From the NCBI RefSeq assembly GCF_012295525.1, contig NZ_CP051167.1:3951501-4015500 (forward strand): 64,000 nt of DNA, read 5' to 3'. A program made the translations under genes and the position numbers. Source of the DNA: Oxynema aestuarii AP17. Its GTDB lineage: Bacteria > Cyanobacteriota > Cyanobacteriia > Cyanobacteriales > Laspinemataceae. The notes beneath the pieces are model-generated. The model was not told the origin of the DNA. It was given only the letters and a program-made list of their open reading frames with translations, and searched no databases. Positions within the stretch are counted from its first letter, which is position 1, and the number at the start of each line of letters is the position of its first letter. This document shows, one piece after another, positions 20,955-29,290 of this stretch.

Positions 20955-22151
20955 ATGTTCAAGGCGTACAAATACCGCATCTATCCAACCCACAAGCAAC
21001 AAGCGACTTTAGCCAAGAGCTTTGGTTGCTGTCGTTGGTATTGGAACTATGCGTTAAATTTGTGCCAAGAGACTTATCGAGCGACCGGAAAAGGTTTATC
21101 AAGGGGTTATCTTCAGGGATTATTACCTGCCCTCAAAAAGGAATACCCTTGGCTTAAAGAAGATGTCTATTCCCAATGCTTGCAAGTCGTGGCGTTGAAC
21201 TTATCAACCGCTTATCGAAACTTCTTTGAGAAACGGGCAAAATTACCCCGATTTAAATCCAAGCAGGGAAGGCAATCTATCAGTTATCCTCAAAATGTTA
21301 AGTTTGAGGGAAATTACATCAAACTGCCTAAAGTTGGGTTAGTGCGTTGTCGTCAGCATCGAAGTTTTGAGGGAAAAATCAAAACTGTAACCCTCTCCAA
21401 AAATCCAGATGGTAAATATTATGTTTCAGTTTTGGTGGAGGGTAGAGAAGAACCTCCCTTTCCCTCAACTGAAGGAAAAGCAATTGGCATTGATTTAGGG
21501 CTGACCGATTTTGCAATTACCAGTGAGGGGTCGAAATATAATAATCCCAAGCATTTTGATAAACACGCGCGAAACCTAAAAAGAAAACAGCAAAAACACG
21601 CTCGAAAAAGGAAAGGTAGCAACAACCGCAATAAATCGCGGGTAAAAGTTGCTAAGATTCACGCCAAAATAAGTCGCTGTCGTGAAGATTTTCTCCACAA
21701 GCTATCCCGTAAGATAGTGAACGAAAACCAAGTGATTGTGGTCGAGAATCTCAACGTCAAAGGCATGGTTCGCAATCACCAACTCGCCAAAGCGATTAGT
21801 GATGTCGGTTGGGGGATGTTTTGTACGATGTTAAAGTACAAGGCTGAATCAGAAGGAAAAGTGTATCTAGAAGTCGATCGATTTTTTCCTTCTTCTAAAA
21901 CTTGCCATGCATGTCTCAATCAAATCAAAAGCTTGTCTCTTGATGTAAGAAGTTGGACTTGCGAACATTGCCAAACTCGTCATGACAGGGATATCAATGC
22001 CGCCATTAATCTCAAAAATGAAGGCTTACGGATATTAGAGTTAGGAACTCGCTCTACTGCCCTTGGAGGGGATGTAAGACGAGGTGGTAGAACTTCAGTT
22101 CTATCTAGCGCAGTCCCCAGTGAAGAGGGAAGCCGCTATTGTAATCTTTGA
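20955..22151 (+). CDS. tnpB: RNA-guided endonuclease TnpB (IS200/IS605-type, OrfB)
   Basis: This 398-aa protein starts at ATG 20955 (MFKAYKYRIYPT, the usual TnpB start); the TTG at 20946 is less likely. It has a helix-turn-helix N-terminal region and a RuvC-like nuclease with all three acidic residues. Counted from the TTG start these are Asp183 (GIDLGLTDFA), Glu267 (VVENLNVKGM) and Asp349 (HDRDINAAINL). The zinc ribbon CHAC...CEHC is intact. TnpB proteins cut DNA guided by an RNA made from the 3' end of their own element. No TnpA transposase is nearby, so this is a stand-alone copy that depends on one elsewhere. It ends one base short of the opposing gene. Confidence 0.93.
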   Translation: MFKAYKYRIYPTHKQQATLAKSFGCCRWYWNYALNLCQETYRATGKGLSRGYLQGLLPALKKEYPWLKEDVYSQCLQVVALNLSTAYRNFFEKRAKLPRFKSKQGRQSISYPQNVKFEGNYIKLPKVGLVRCRQHRSFEGKIKTVTLSKNPDGKYYVSVLVEGREEPPFPSTEGKAIGIDLGLTDFAITSEGSKYNNPKHFDKHARNLKRKQQKHARKRKGSNNRNKSRVKVAKIHAKISRCREDFLHKLSRKIVNENQVIVVENLNVKGMVRNHQLAKAISDVGWGMFCTMLKYKAESEGKVYLEVDRFFPSSKTCHACLNQIKSLSLDVRSWTCEHCQTRHDRDINAAINLKNEGLRILELGTRSTALGGDVRRGGRTSVLSSAVPSEEGSRYCNL

Positions 22152-22162
22152 TTCAATAGCGG
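22133..22162. other. Hairpin spanning the tnpB and TPR-protease stop codons
   Basis: A perfect 9-bp inverted repeat CCGCTATTG / CAATAGCGG with a 12-nt loop covers the last codons of both convergent genes. It may be a shared terminator, the subterminal hairpin of the TnpB element, or part of its guide RNA. Stop codons are at 22149-22151 (tnpB) and 22153-22155 (opposite strand). Confidence 0.7.
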
Positions 22163-23913
22163 TAGTTCACTTGTTGCTCGAGAACCTGTAAAGGATAGGC
22201 AAAGCTAAAGCCGTCAATGGTGTCCCCTTCGGTTTCTGAGCTGGCGGCGGCTTGTTGGTTGCTGATGCGGACGACTAGACCGACAACTTTGTCATCATAA
22301 ATTAGGGGACTGCCGGAGTTGCCGACGGCGAGATTGGTGCCGCCAATGAGCAAGTTTTGTTGGTCTGAGTTGGGGGTGATGTTGGCAATATAGCCCCGTT
22401 GCCATGTCCAGGGAGTCCCGGTTGAGGGATGACCGACGATCCGAACGTCGGCATCCATGGGGACTGGCGAACGGGCTAGGGGTAAGGGTTGGATGTCTTC
22501 GGGGAGGTTGCGGACTTCTAAGATGGCTAGGTCGAGAAGGTCGGTGGGAGAGGTGATATGACGAATTTGGGCGTCAAAGCGCAATCGTTGTTCGGGGGGG
22601 TTTTGGCTGTAGAGTTCGATTTGAATGGAGTCACTGGGGCGTTGGTTGTCATCGGAGACGACATGACGATTGGTGGCGATGAGGGTCGTGTCTCCGTCCC
22701 GTTGAATGACCCATCCTGTTCCATATTTGGCTCCGGTGGGAGTTGCGGTGATGATGAGGACAACAGCCCGTTGTTGGGGTAAGCGGGGGTTTTCGTCTAG
22801 GCTGGGGAGACGTTCTGTGCGTTGGGGAGGAAGAGGATTGCTGCGTAGGGCGAGGAGACGTTGGGCTTCTGCTAGGTTGGTTCGGGCTTGGGGAAATTCT
22901 GGGTCAATTTGAATGGCGGCTTGGTATTGGCTGATGGCTTCTTCGAGTTTTCCTTGTTGTTGTAGGGCGTAGCCGAGTGCATTATGGGCAAGGGTGTGGG
23001 TGGTGCTGGGTGTAGCCCTTGTGTTGTCAGGGAGTCTGAGGGCGGTGCGGTAGGCAGAGATGGCTTCCTCTAGTTTTCCTTGTTGTTGTAGGGCAATTCC
23101 GAGATTGTTGTAAGCATCAGCATACTGGGGATTGAGTTCGATCGCCCTTCCGTAGGCAGAGATGGCTTCCTCTAGTTTTCCTTGGTCTTTCAGGGCATTT
23201 CCGAGATTGTTGTAAGCTATAGCAGACTGGGGATTGAGTTCGATCGCCCTTCCGTAGGCAGAGATGGCTTCCTCTAGTTTTCCTTGGTTTCTCAGGGCAT
23301 TTCCGAGATTGTTGTAAGCTATAGCAGACTGGGGATTGAGTTCGATCGCCCTTCCGTAGGCAGAGATGGCTTCCTCTAGTTTTCCTTGGTTTCTCAGGGC
23401 AATTCCGAGACCGATGTAAGCTATAGCATCCTGGGGATTGAGTTCGATCGCCCTTCCGTAGGCAGAGATGGCTTCCTCTAGTTTTCCTTGGTCTTTCAGG
23501 GCAATTCCGAGACCGATGTAAGCATCAGCATACTGGGGATTGAGTTCGATCGCCCTTCCGTAGGCAGAGATGGCTTCCTCTAGTTTTCCTTGGTTATACA
23601 GGGCAAGTCCGAGACCGACGTAAGCATCAGCATACTGGGGATTGAGTTCGATCGCCCTTCCGTAGGCAGAGATGGCTTCCTCTAGTTTTCCTTGGTTTCT
23701 CAGGGCAATTCCGAGACCGATGTAAGCATCAGCATTATTGGGATCGATCTCTAAAATGCGGCGCCAGGTCCGTTCGGCCTCTTCATATCTTCTCTCACTC
23801 TGGGCTGTATTTCCTCGCTCGAACAATTCATCAACTGACTGTGCGACCACTCCTTGAGGAATCAGGAGTAGAGACAAGGTCAACACCGATACTATCAGTG
23901 TGCGAGTGAGCAT
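22153..23913 (-). CDS. TPR repeat protein with trypsin-like serine protease domain
   Basis: This 586-aa exported protein has a signal peptide (to about residue 24, ...GVVA-QS). Nine TPR units follow, the first and last two diverged and six in the middle almost identical. The C-terminal ~200 residues form an S1/S46-like trypsin-fold domain. Its triad is His in ATNRHVV, Asp in DLLDLAIL and Ser in AVGNSGSPLI, so it should be active. The TPR array probably binds partner proteins and the protease acts in the periplasm or outside the cell. The gene is convergent with tnpB at its 3' end. Start ATG at 23913. Confidence 0.88.
   Translation of the reverse strand: MLTRTLIVSVLTLSLLLIPQGVVAQSVDELFERGNTAQSERRYEEAERTWRRILEIDPNNADAYIGLGIALRNQGKLEEAISAYGRAIELNPQYADAYVGLGLALYNQGKLEEAISAYGRAIELNPQYADAYIGLGIALKDQGKLEEAISAYGRAIELNPQDAIAYIGLGIALRNQGKLEEAISAYGRAIELNPQSAIAYNNLGNALRNQGKLEEAISAYGRAIELNPQSAIAYNNLGNALKDQGKLEEAISAYGRAIELNPQYADAYNNLGIALQQQGKLEEAISAYRTALRLPDNTRATPSTTHTLAHNALGYALQQQGKLEEAISQYQAAIQIDPEFPQARTNLAEAQRLLALRSNPLPPQRTERLPSLDENPRLPQQRAVVLIITATPTGAKYGTGWVIQRDGDTTLIATNRHVVSDDNQRPSDSIQIELYSQNPPEQRLRFDAQIRHITSPTDLLDLAILEVRNLPEDIQPLPLARSPVPMDADVRIVGHPSTGTPWTWQRGYIANITPNSDQQNLLIGGTNLAVGNSGSPLIYDDKVVGLVVRISNQQAAASSETEGDTIDGFSFAYPLQVLEQQVNYRY
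23080..23691 (-). repeat. Six 102-bp tandem repeats encoding identical TPR units
   Basis: Six exactly 34-codon units, each beginning GKLEEAISAYGRAIELNPQ, run from 23691 down to 23080. DNA is nearly identical between units. Differences are confined to two small variable blocks: YADAY, DAIAY or SAIAY, and RNQ, KDQ, YNQ or QQQ. Such near-identity shows recent expansion or gene conversion, and the copy number may vary between strains. Confidence 0.93.
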
Positions 23914-24095
23914 ATCCGTAGACCTCCACCAAACTTGATTCTAGTATAGAGGCATTTTCAACAAAGGGGATTGTCCGATTAGGGGCGCTAGTCGTTCGCT
24001 CCTAAGACTGACAGATTTTTGATGAGTTCGCTAAACTCAATCTAAGAAACCCTATAGAGATGGTTGGTTTAAGACTTGTTCGGAGTTAAAGAGTA

Positions 24096-24848
24096 TTACA
24101 GATACCCGTTTTCCGATAAAAATTCTGGTGTGATTTCTGGTGTGATTTCTGGTGTGATTTCTGTTGCGATTCCCGGTTGTTCGTCCTTCAGATTGTTACA
24201 CGTGAGATTATTGATGAGAGAAAAACGATCTCCGTCAATTACTAACTTAGCGACGTATTTTCCGAGTAAGTCGGCTTCGAGATTGACATAACTGCCAATC
24301 TTCAGATATTGGAGATTTGTGTTATAGAATGTATGCGGGATGACGGCGACGGTAAACCATCGAGCATGGCGATCGCATTCGGCAACAGTCAGACTGACGC
24401 CGTTGACGGCGATACTTCCTTTGGGGACGATATAGGGAGCAATCTGGGCATTCCAGTTTTGTTCGGAACCACTCGGTAGGGTGAAGGTCATTTCCCAAGA
24501 ACTGGCGGTTTTGACAGCTTTTTGGAGGCATCCGACGCCGTCGATATGGCCACTGACAAAATGACCTCCGAGTTTGCTACCGACTCTCAGAGCGCTTTCG
24601 AGATTCGCCGGGATGTCGGAGAGCAGCCCGAGAGTCGTGCGGCTGAGGGTTTCAGGGGAAACGATCGCGATAAACCCGTGGGCTAAAATTTCGACAACGG
24701 TCAGACAGGCGCCATCGACGGCTATGCTATCTCCGATTTCGAGATCGGTTAGGGTAGCGTCAGATACGAGATTAGAATAGGAGATTTTGACTTTTTCAGT
24801 TCCTACGAGCTGAATGGTTCCTAATGTCTGGATTAATCCGGTGAACAC
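24096..24848 (-). CDS. ribE: Riboflavin synthase, alpha chain
   Basis: This 250-aa enzyme joins two lumazine molecules into riboflavin. It has the duplicated barrel of the family: MFTGLIQTLGTI begins the first lumazine-binding domain, and GHFVSGHIDGVG followed by GVSLTVAE begins the second. The usual length is about 210-220 aa. Here a low-complexity tail (ITPEITPEITPEF) adds about 30 residues and arises from a 12-bp tandem repeat near the 3' end. No FMN riboswitch was seen upstream. Confidence 0.93.
   Translation of the reverse strand: MFTGLIQTLGTIQLVGTEKVKISYSNLVSDATLTDLEIGDSIAVDGACLTVVEILAHGFIAIVSPETLSRTTLGLLSDIPANLESALRVGSKLGGHFVSGHIDGVGCLQKAVKTASSWEMTFTLPSGSEQNWNAQIAPYIVPKGSIAVNGVSLTVAECDRHARWFTVAVIPHTFYNTNLQYLKIGSYVNLEADLLGKYVAKLVIDGDRFSLINNLTCNNLKDEQPGIATEITPEITPEITPEFLSENGYL
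24124..24171 (-). repeat. 12-bp tandem repeat in the ribE C-terminal tail
   Basis: Three exact copies of tctggtgtgatt (24124-24159) and one diverged copy encode a repeated Ile-Thr-Pro-Glu on the minus strand. They lie beyond the conserved enzyme core, so they lengthen the tail without touching the active site. Confidence 0.9.
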
Positions 24849-25216
24849 AGTATTTTGCGAAAATTTGCTAAGATTTTTACTGATAGGAGAGAGGATCGGG
24901 GAAAGTTGCTAGCAATTGACATTGACGGAGAGTCAATTTTTTTTACCATATTTTATGTTGAATTAGGGTAAAACCGAGTAAAGATGGAGGCATACTAGAA
25001 TTACACAGAGGTGATTGGCCGCTAGGTTAATTAGAGACAGGTGAGTTATGTTTTTGTATATATTAAATTTTTTCTTAGTCGGATGTGATGCTCTTGATGG
25101 GAGACAGGTTGGCGCCCCTATTGGGTTGAGATCCTCTGAAGATCCTCCAATTGGTTTATGCCCACCTAGATTTTCTTTTTCTTTTTGCCTACCCTGTTGA
25201 TAATGAGGCTGAGCCG
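24849..25216. other. Divergent intergenic region between ribE and the bifunctional nuclease gene
   Basis: This 368-bp, mostly AT-rich stretch has no supported gene. GAGG at 25204-25207 is the ribosome-binding site of the gene to the right. A frame on the minus strand (24963-25271) has no family resemblance. Confidence 0.5.
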
Positions 25217-25723
25217 ATGATTGAGATGAAAGTGGCTGGAATTGCATTGGATGCAGCAACGCGCAGTCCAATTGTGTTGCTCAGAGATGCGGCAGATCGA
25301 CGAGCGTTACCTATTTATATTGGACAAGACCAAGCCAAGTCAATTATAAGCGCTCTAGAAAATCATACTCCACCCAGGCCGCTCACCCACGATTTGATGG
25401 TAAATATTCTAGAAGAATGGGGATTGGAGTTAGATCGAGTGATCATTCACTCATTACAAGACAATACTTTTTATGCAGTTCTTAAACTTCGTCGTGGCGA
25501 GGAGAAAAAGGATATTGATGCTCGCCCAAGTGATGCGATTTCTTTGGCATTACGAACGAATAGTCCAATTTGGGTAATGGAAGAAGTCGTCGCGGATGCG
25601 TCGATTCCGGTGGACAGAGATGCGGACGAAGCGGAACGACAGGCTTTTCGAGATTTTATTGCCAATCTCAGACCGGAAGATTTCTCGGAACGGGGATCGT
25701 CGAGTAGTGGTGAAAATCAGTAG
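25217..25723 (+). CDS. Bifunctional nuclease family protein (BFN, DUF151)
   Basis: This 168-aa protein has a BFN domain over residues ~1-130: MIEMKVAGIALDAATRSPIV, ALPIYIGQDQAKSI, and DARPSDAISLALRTNSPI. Plant relatives have RNase and DNase activity; the bacterial role is not settled. The tail (~135-168) is acidic, then Ser-rich. The ATG at 25217 fits the GAGG site 9 bp upstream. An upstream in-frame start at 25151 would add 22 hydrophobic residues not typical of the family. It stands alone, with a palindromic repeat downstream. Confidence 0.88.
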   Translation: MIEMKVAGIALDAATRSPIVLLRDAADRRALPIYIGQDQAKSIISALENHTPPRPLTHDLMVNILEEWGLELDRVIIHSLQDNTFYAVLKLRRGEEKKDIDARPSDAISLALRTNSPIWVMEEVVADASIPVDRDADEAERQAFRDFIANLRPEDFSERGSSSSGENQ

Positions 25724-25802
25724 ATTGCAAGGTTTAGATTAGGGCAGAACGAACAAATCAATTGCGGGAGCGATCGAGAAAACGGTCGATTTTGGGTTGT
25801 AG

Positions 25803-25823
25803 GGACACGGCAATGCCGTGTCC
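25803..25823. repeat. 21-bp palindromic intergenic repeat, copy A
   Basis: GGACACGGCA-A-TGCCGTGTCC is a perfect palindrome about one central base, preceded by GTAG. It shares size and plan with copy B at 27140-27160. Short palindromes of this form are common between cyanobacterial genes. Confidence 0.75.
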
Positions 25824-25981
25824 GTATGGAGGTTTGGCTATATATAGCCTTTCTCAATTAGTTTCAATTAGATGTATGACTCGGTAGAAAAACACTACAA
25901 CTGTCAACCGTTTGCTATGCAATAGGCAAATTTGATTTGAACTCAATTTTAACTCAAATTGTTGTAAGTTAACGGAGACTG

Positions 25982-27124
25982 ATGCAGTATCGTCGTTTTG
26001 GTCAAACTAATTTGTATTTGTCTGTTTTCTCGTTGGGAACGATGCGATATCTCGATTCCCAAGAAACAGCGACGGCCACGATTCGTTATGCCTTAGAAAA
26101 GGGAGTGAATCATTTAGAAACGGCTAGAGGTTATGGCAAAAGCGAAGTTTATCTCGGTACGGCTTTAACTGAGTTATTGGGAACTGGCGATCGCGGAATC
26201 TCCCGTGAAAATATTTATATTACGAGTAAACTGCCGAATTCTTTGAATGCATCCGAATTCGATCGCGCGATCGATGAATCCTTAGAACGGCTCCAAGTGG
26301 ATTATCTCGACGGTCTCGCACTGCACGGACTCAATACCGAAGAACAATTTAACACTGTTGTTAGTAACGGTTGTATTGAAGTGGCGCAAAATGCCATTCA
26401 GGATGGCAGAATTCGACATTTAGGCTTTTCGACCCACGGATCTTTAGAGTTGATTCTTAAACTCATTGATACAGATTTATTTGAATTTGTCAGCTTGCAT
26501 TATTATTATTTTTTTCAACGTCATGCAGCCGCGATCGCCCGTGCCTACGAACGAGATTTAGGGATTTTTATTATCTCTCCGGCGGATAAAGGGGGGCGAC
26601 TTTATACGCCTCCTTCCGAACTTAAAGCGTTAACCGATCCCTTTTCTCCTTTAGAGTTAAACTATCGATTTCTCTTGAGCGATCCGAGAATTACAACTTT
26701 AAGTATAGGAGCTGCCAAACCGGAAGAATTGGACTGGCCCCTGAATTTTGGCGATCGTGTTGAGTCCCTAACGGCTGAAGAACGAGAAGTTTTGGCCGAA
26801 CTGAAAAATCACGCCCGTTCGGTGTTGGGACCGACTCAATGCAGTCAGTGTTATGAATGTTTGCCCTGTCCGGAAAATATTCATATTCCCGAAGTTTTGC
26901 GACTGCGAAATTTAGCGGTTGCTTATCAGATGGTTGACTACGGTCAATATCGTTATCGTATGTTTGAAAATGCGGGTCATTGGTTTCCGGGAATGAAGGG
27001 AAATCGATGTACGGATTGCGGTGAATGTTTGCCACGATGTCCGGAGGAACTCGATATCCCGACGTTACTGCGAGATACTCACGACCGATTGAAGGGAAAA
27101 AGCGGTCGGCGACTGTGGGAATAG
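25982..27124 (+). CDS. Aldo/keto reductase with C-terminal 4Fe-4S ferredoxin motifs
   Basis: This 380-aa protein has a TIM-barrel aldo/keto reductase domain (~1-270). MQYRRFGQTNLYLSVFSLG and HLETARGYGKSE are the usual nucleotide and catalytic regions. The catalytic Tyr context is altered to ARGYG, as in the Fe-S subgroup. The C-terminal part has two cysteine clusters, CSQCYECLPCP and CTDCGECLPRCP, which should bind two 4Fe-4S clusters. It probably draws electrons from ferredoxin rather than only NADPH. The substrate is unknown. Start ATG at 25982. It is monocistronic by position. Confidence 0.9.
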   Translation: MQYRRFGQTNLYLSVFSLGTMRYLDSQETATATIRYALEKGVNHLETARGYGKSEVYLGTALTELLGTGDRGISRENIYITSKLPNSLNASEFDRAIDESLERLQVDYLDGLALHGLNTEEQFNTVVSNGCIEVAQNAIQDGRIRHLGFSTHGSLELILKLIDTDLFEFVSLHYYYFFQRHAAAIARAYERDLGIFIISPADKGGRLYTPPSELKALTDPFSPLELNYRFLLSDPRITTLSIGAAKPEELDWPLNFGDRVESLTAEEREVLAELKNHARSVLGPTQCSQCYECLPCPENIHIPEVLRLRNLAVAYQMVDYGQYRYRMFENAGHWFPGMKGNRCTDCGECLPRCPEELDIPTLLRDTHDRLKGKSGRRLWE

Positions 27125-27139
27125 ATCGATCGCCTGTAA

Positions 27140-27160
27140 GGAAACGGCAGTGCTGTTTCC
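27140..27160. repeat. 21-bp palindromic intergenic repeat, copy B
   Basis: GGAAACGGCA-G-TGCTGTTTCC pairs throughout with one G-T. Its 10+1+10 layout equals copy A at 25803-25823, with a covarying base pair inside the stem. The two copies flank the aldo/keto reductase gene. Confidence 0.7.
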
Positions 27161-27291
27161 CTACCCTCGATCTTTTTCATTATTTTTGAAACCTGGAATA
27201 ATGCTCAATTTGCTAAAATCAAAGTAAACCTCGACTGGGTAAAAAATTGCTTAATTTTGAGATTTAAGGGGATCTCGGGTTATTTTTGAAG

Positions 27292-27975
27292 ATGAATTTA
27301 GCCAAGAGCATGACTCTTTCAAAACTTAAATTACACAATATTCGCTTGCTCGATCGGTCAAATTCTCGGGTTTTTATTGTGTTTTTATTGTCGATCGCCA
27401 GTGGTTTGATTTTGAGTAGCGGAATGCGGGTGGCGCGATCGCAAACCTTGGAACACGATCGCCCAAAAGAACCGCATATTTTACCGGAATTTTCTGGAGA
27501 TTTTTATCCGGGAAATTTGCCGACTAATGCGAATAGGCCACCGATTTTTCCTCCCTTAGATTTGAGTGCTTTAGAATCGGGAAAGGCTTCGGATTCTTCT
27601 ATTATCCCGATTACGAGTAGTAATATTTCTCAAAGTGGACTGACGATTCCGAGTTTATGGTGGGCGAGAGAACAATTTGGCGGGAAATTACTTGAAAATT
27701 GGTTGGCTTATCCGGGGGAAAACGGAGGGGGAGGACGGGTGGATTTGGTGGTTAACCGACAGATTTGGAGTTTGAGAGACTATCTAGAACGATATCAATT
27801 TGTCAATCATTTCGGTCAGTCGGCGAAAGATTACGGTTACAATACACGAGTGTTTAACCGTCAAAAAAGATTGTTAGCGGCTTACACGTGCGATTTTACT
27901 GTGGAACCGATTGTTTGTAACTTATGGATGGATTCTTCTGGGTTGCAAAACCAGGTTAAATCTCTAAAGAATTAA
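27292..27975 (+). CDS. Conserved cyanobacterial protein of unknown function, exported
   Basis: The protein has 227 aa from the ATG at 27292; the in-frame TTG at 27286 is an alternative. A hydrophobic segment (VFIVFLLSIASGLILSSG, ~28-45) acts as signal or anchor. A Pro-rich linker follows, then a compact C-terminal domain beginning LTIPSLWWAREQFGG. That domain also has VDLVVNRQIWSLRDYLERYQ and a Cys pair (AYTC...IVC). The domain looks like a conserved cyanobacterial hypothetical, but I cannot name it. It is convergent with the substrate-binding protein gene, only 3 bp from its stop. Confidence 0.7.
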   Translation: MNLAKSMTLSKLKLHNIRLLDRSNSRVFIVFLLSIASGLILSSGMRVARSQTLEHDRPKEPHILPEFSGDFYPGNLPTNANRPPIFPPLDLSALESGKASDSSIIPITSSNISQSGLTIPSLWWAREQFGGKLLENWLAYPGENGGGGRVDLVVNRQIWSLRDYLERYQFVNHFGQSAKDYGYNTRVFNRQKRLLAAYTCDFTVEPIVCNLWMDSSGLQNQVKSLKN

Positions 27976-27978
27976 TCA

Positions 27979-29250
27979 TTAACTCCTGCGGATCTCCTGC
28001 CAGAGGTTTAAATATTCCTGGAGGGATTGAGAAGGGAGAGGGGTTAAAAATTCACTTTTTTGGAACAGTTCGGGAGAGGGAAGTTGGACGGTGCGATCGC
28101 CATTTTCTAACAACACCGGGTCAAACATTTCGGGTGTGCTCAAGCGAGGGGAAGCGGCATCGCTGAGGATCGAAAGTTTACGGGCAATTTCGGGTTGCCA
28201 ACAAAACTCAAGCCATTGTTTGACTTGAGGGGGTAAAGCGAGGGCATTGGAGGCTTCGACCGGGGCAGAATCGGCGGGTCGTACCCACAAATCCGCCCAC
28301 AAAGCGGTTCCGGAAGCGGGGATAATGGCTTTAATTTGGCGGTTGCGTTTCGTCAGAGGCACGATATCGGTAGACCAACCGACGGCAATCCAGGTATCTC
28401 CGAGAATGAGGGGTTGCAGGTAGGTGTCGGAACTGTAGAATTTGACGGCAGCGTGAAGGGTTTGCAGTTCGTCGCGAAGGGAGGCGACGGTCTTTAATGA
28501 TTGGGTATTGTAGGAATGGCCGAGTTTTTTAAGGGTGAGACCGATAATTTCTCGGGGTTGGTCGAGGAGGGAGAGGCGATCGCGTAATTGGGGATTCCAC
28601 AGGTCGGACCAGTCCGTGGGGGTCCAACCGAGGGTTTTAAATTTATCGGCCCGATAGGCGATCGCGGTGGTTCCCCAACGGTAGGGAACGGCCCAAATGG
28701 ATCCGTTGGGATCGAGTTCGCCGCGATCGTTGCGTTTGACAAGTTGTTGCCATTGCGGCGGGAGTGCGGACCATCCTTGCAGGTCACTGGCGTCGAGGGG
28801 TCGAATCAAGCCTTCTCGAATGGCTTGACTCAACCAATAGTCCCCCAAGGTGACGAGGTCGGGGATGTTGGTTTTTGGCGAGCGATCGCCGAAAAAGGGC
28901 AGATTTAAGCCTTTTTTGCGGTTAGGGGGGACAGGTTGGTGCCACTGACGCAATTGAGAATAGATTTCTTCAAGTTGGGCGATCGCGCTAAAGTCTAGGT
29001 TGAGGTCGCGGGATGTTTGTTTTTCAAAAGCATCGAGCAGTTGCGCGGGAATTGAAGATTTGAGCAACCGCACTTTGAGGGTCGCTTGGGTTTGACCGCC
29101 ACAAGCGACGAGTAGTTGATGGAGTAGGAGACTGGTCGCAGCCAGAAGAAAAGATCGTCGATTCACCTCGATCGCTCGATTGGGTTTGGGGTCTGGGAGG
29201 AAGTTACAATGCTGGGCAACAGCCGCCGGAACGGGAGAGAGATCGCTCAC
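27979..29250 (-). CDS. ABC-type extracellular substrate-binding lipoprotein (polyamine-type, family 1)
   Basis: This 423-aa protein has a twin-arginine-like motif (NRRSFLLAATSLLL) followed by the lipobox LVAC (~50), so it is probably exported folded and lipidated. The mature part has the two-lobed layout of PotD-like proteins: LVTLGDYWLSQAIREGLI, AVPYRWGTTAIAYR and GDTWIAVGWSTDIVPL. Polyamines or similar small cations are the likely ligand. No permease or ATPase gene is adjacent, so partners must lie elsewhere. Start GTG at 29250. The first 30 residues precede the signal and may instead begin at an internal start. Confidence 0.85.
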   Translation of the reverse strand: MSDLSPVPAAVAQHCNFLPDPKPNRAIEVNRRSFLLAATSLLLHQLLVACGGQTQATLKVRLLKSSIPAQLLDAFEKQTSRDLNLDFSAIAQLEEIYSQLRQWHQPVPPNRKKGLNLPFFGDRSPKTNIPDLVTLGDYWLSQAIREGLIRPLDASDLQGWSALPPQWQQLVKRNDRGELDPNGSIWAVPYRWGTTAIAYRADKFKTLGWTPTDWSDLWNPQLRDRLSLLDQPREIIGLTLKKLGHSYNTQSLKTVASLRDELQTLHAAVKFYSSDTYLQPLILGDTWIAVGWSTDIVPLTKRNRQIKAIIPASGTALWADLWVRPADSAPVEASNALALPPQVKQWLEFCWQPEIARKLSILSDAASPRLSTPEMFDPVLLENGDRTVQLPSPELFQKSEFLTPLPSQSLQEYLNLWQEIRRS

Positions 29251-29290
29251 AGAGGGGGAACACAGCTATTGACCCAGCCTCTTCGTAATT

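Noticed and set aside
22153-23913. Regular repeats that at first resemble a CRISPR array
   Set aside because: The period is 102 bp, the repeat is translated as TPR units in one long frame, and there are no unique spacers. No CRISPR array or cas gene was seen in the window.
24849-25216. FMN riboswitch upstream of ribE
   Set aside because: The conserved RFN blocks were not found on the relevant strand, so none is claimed.
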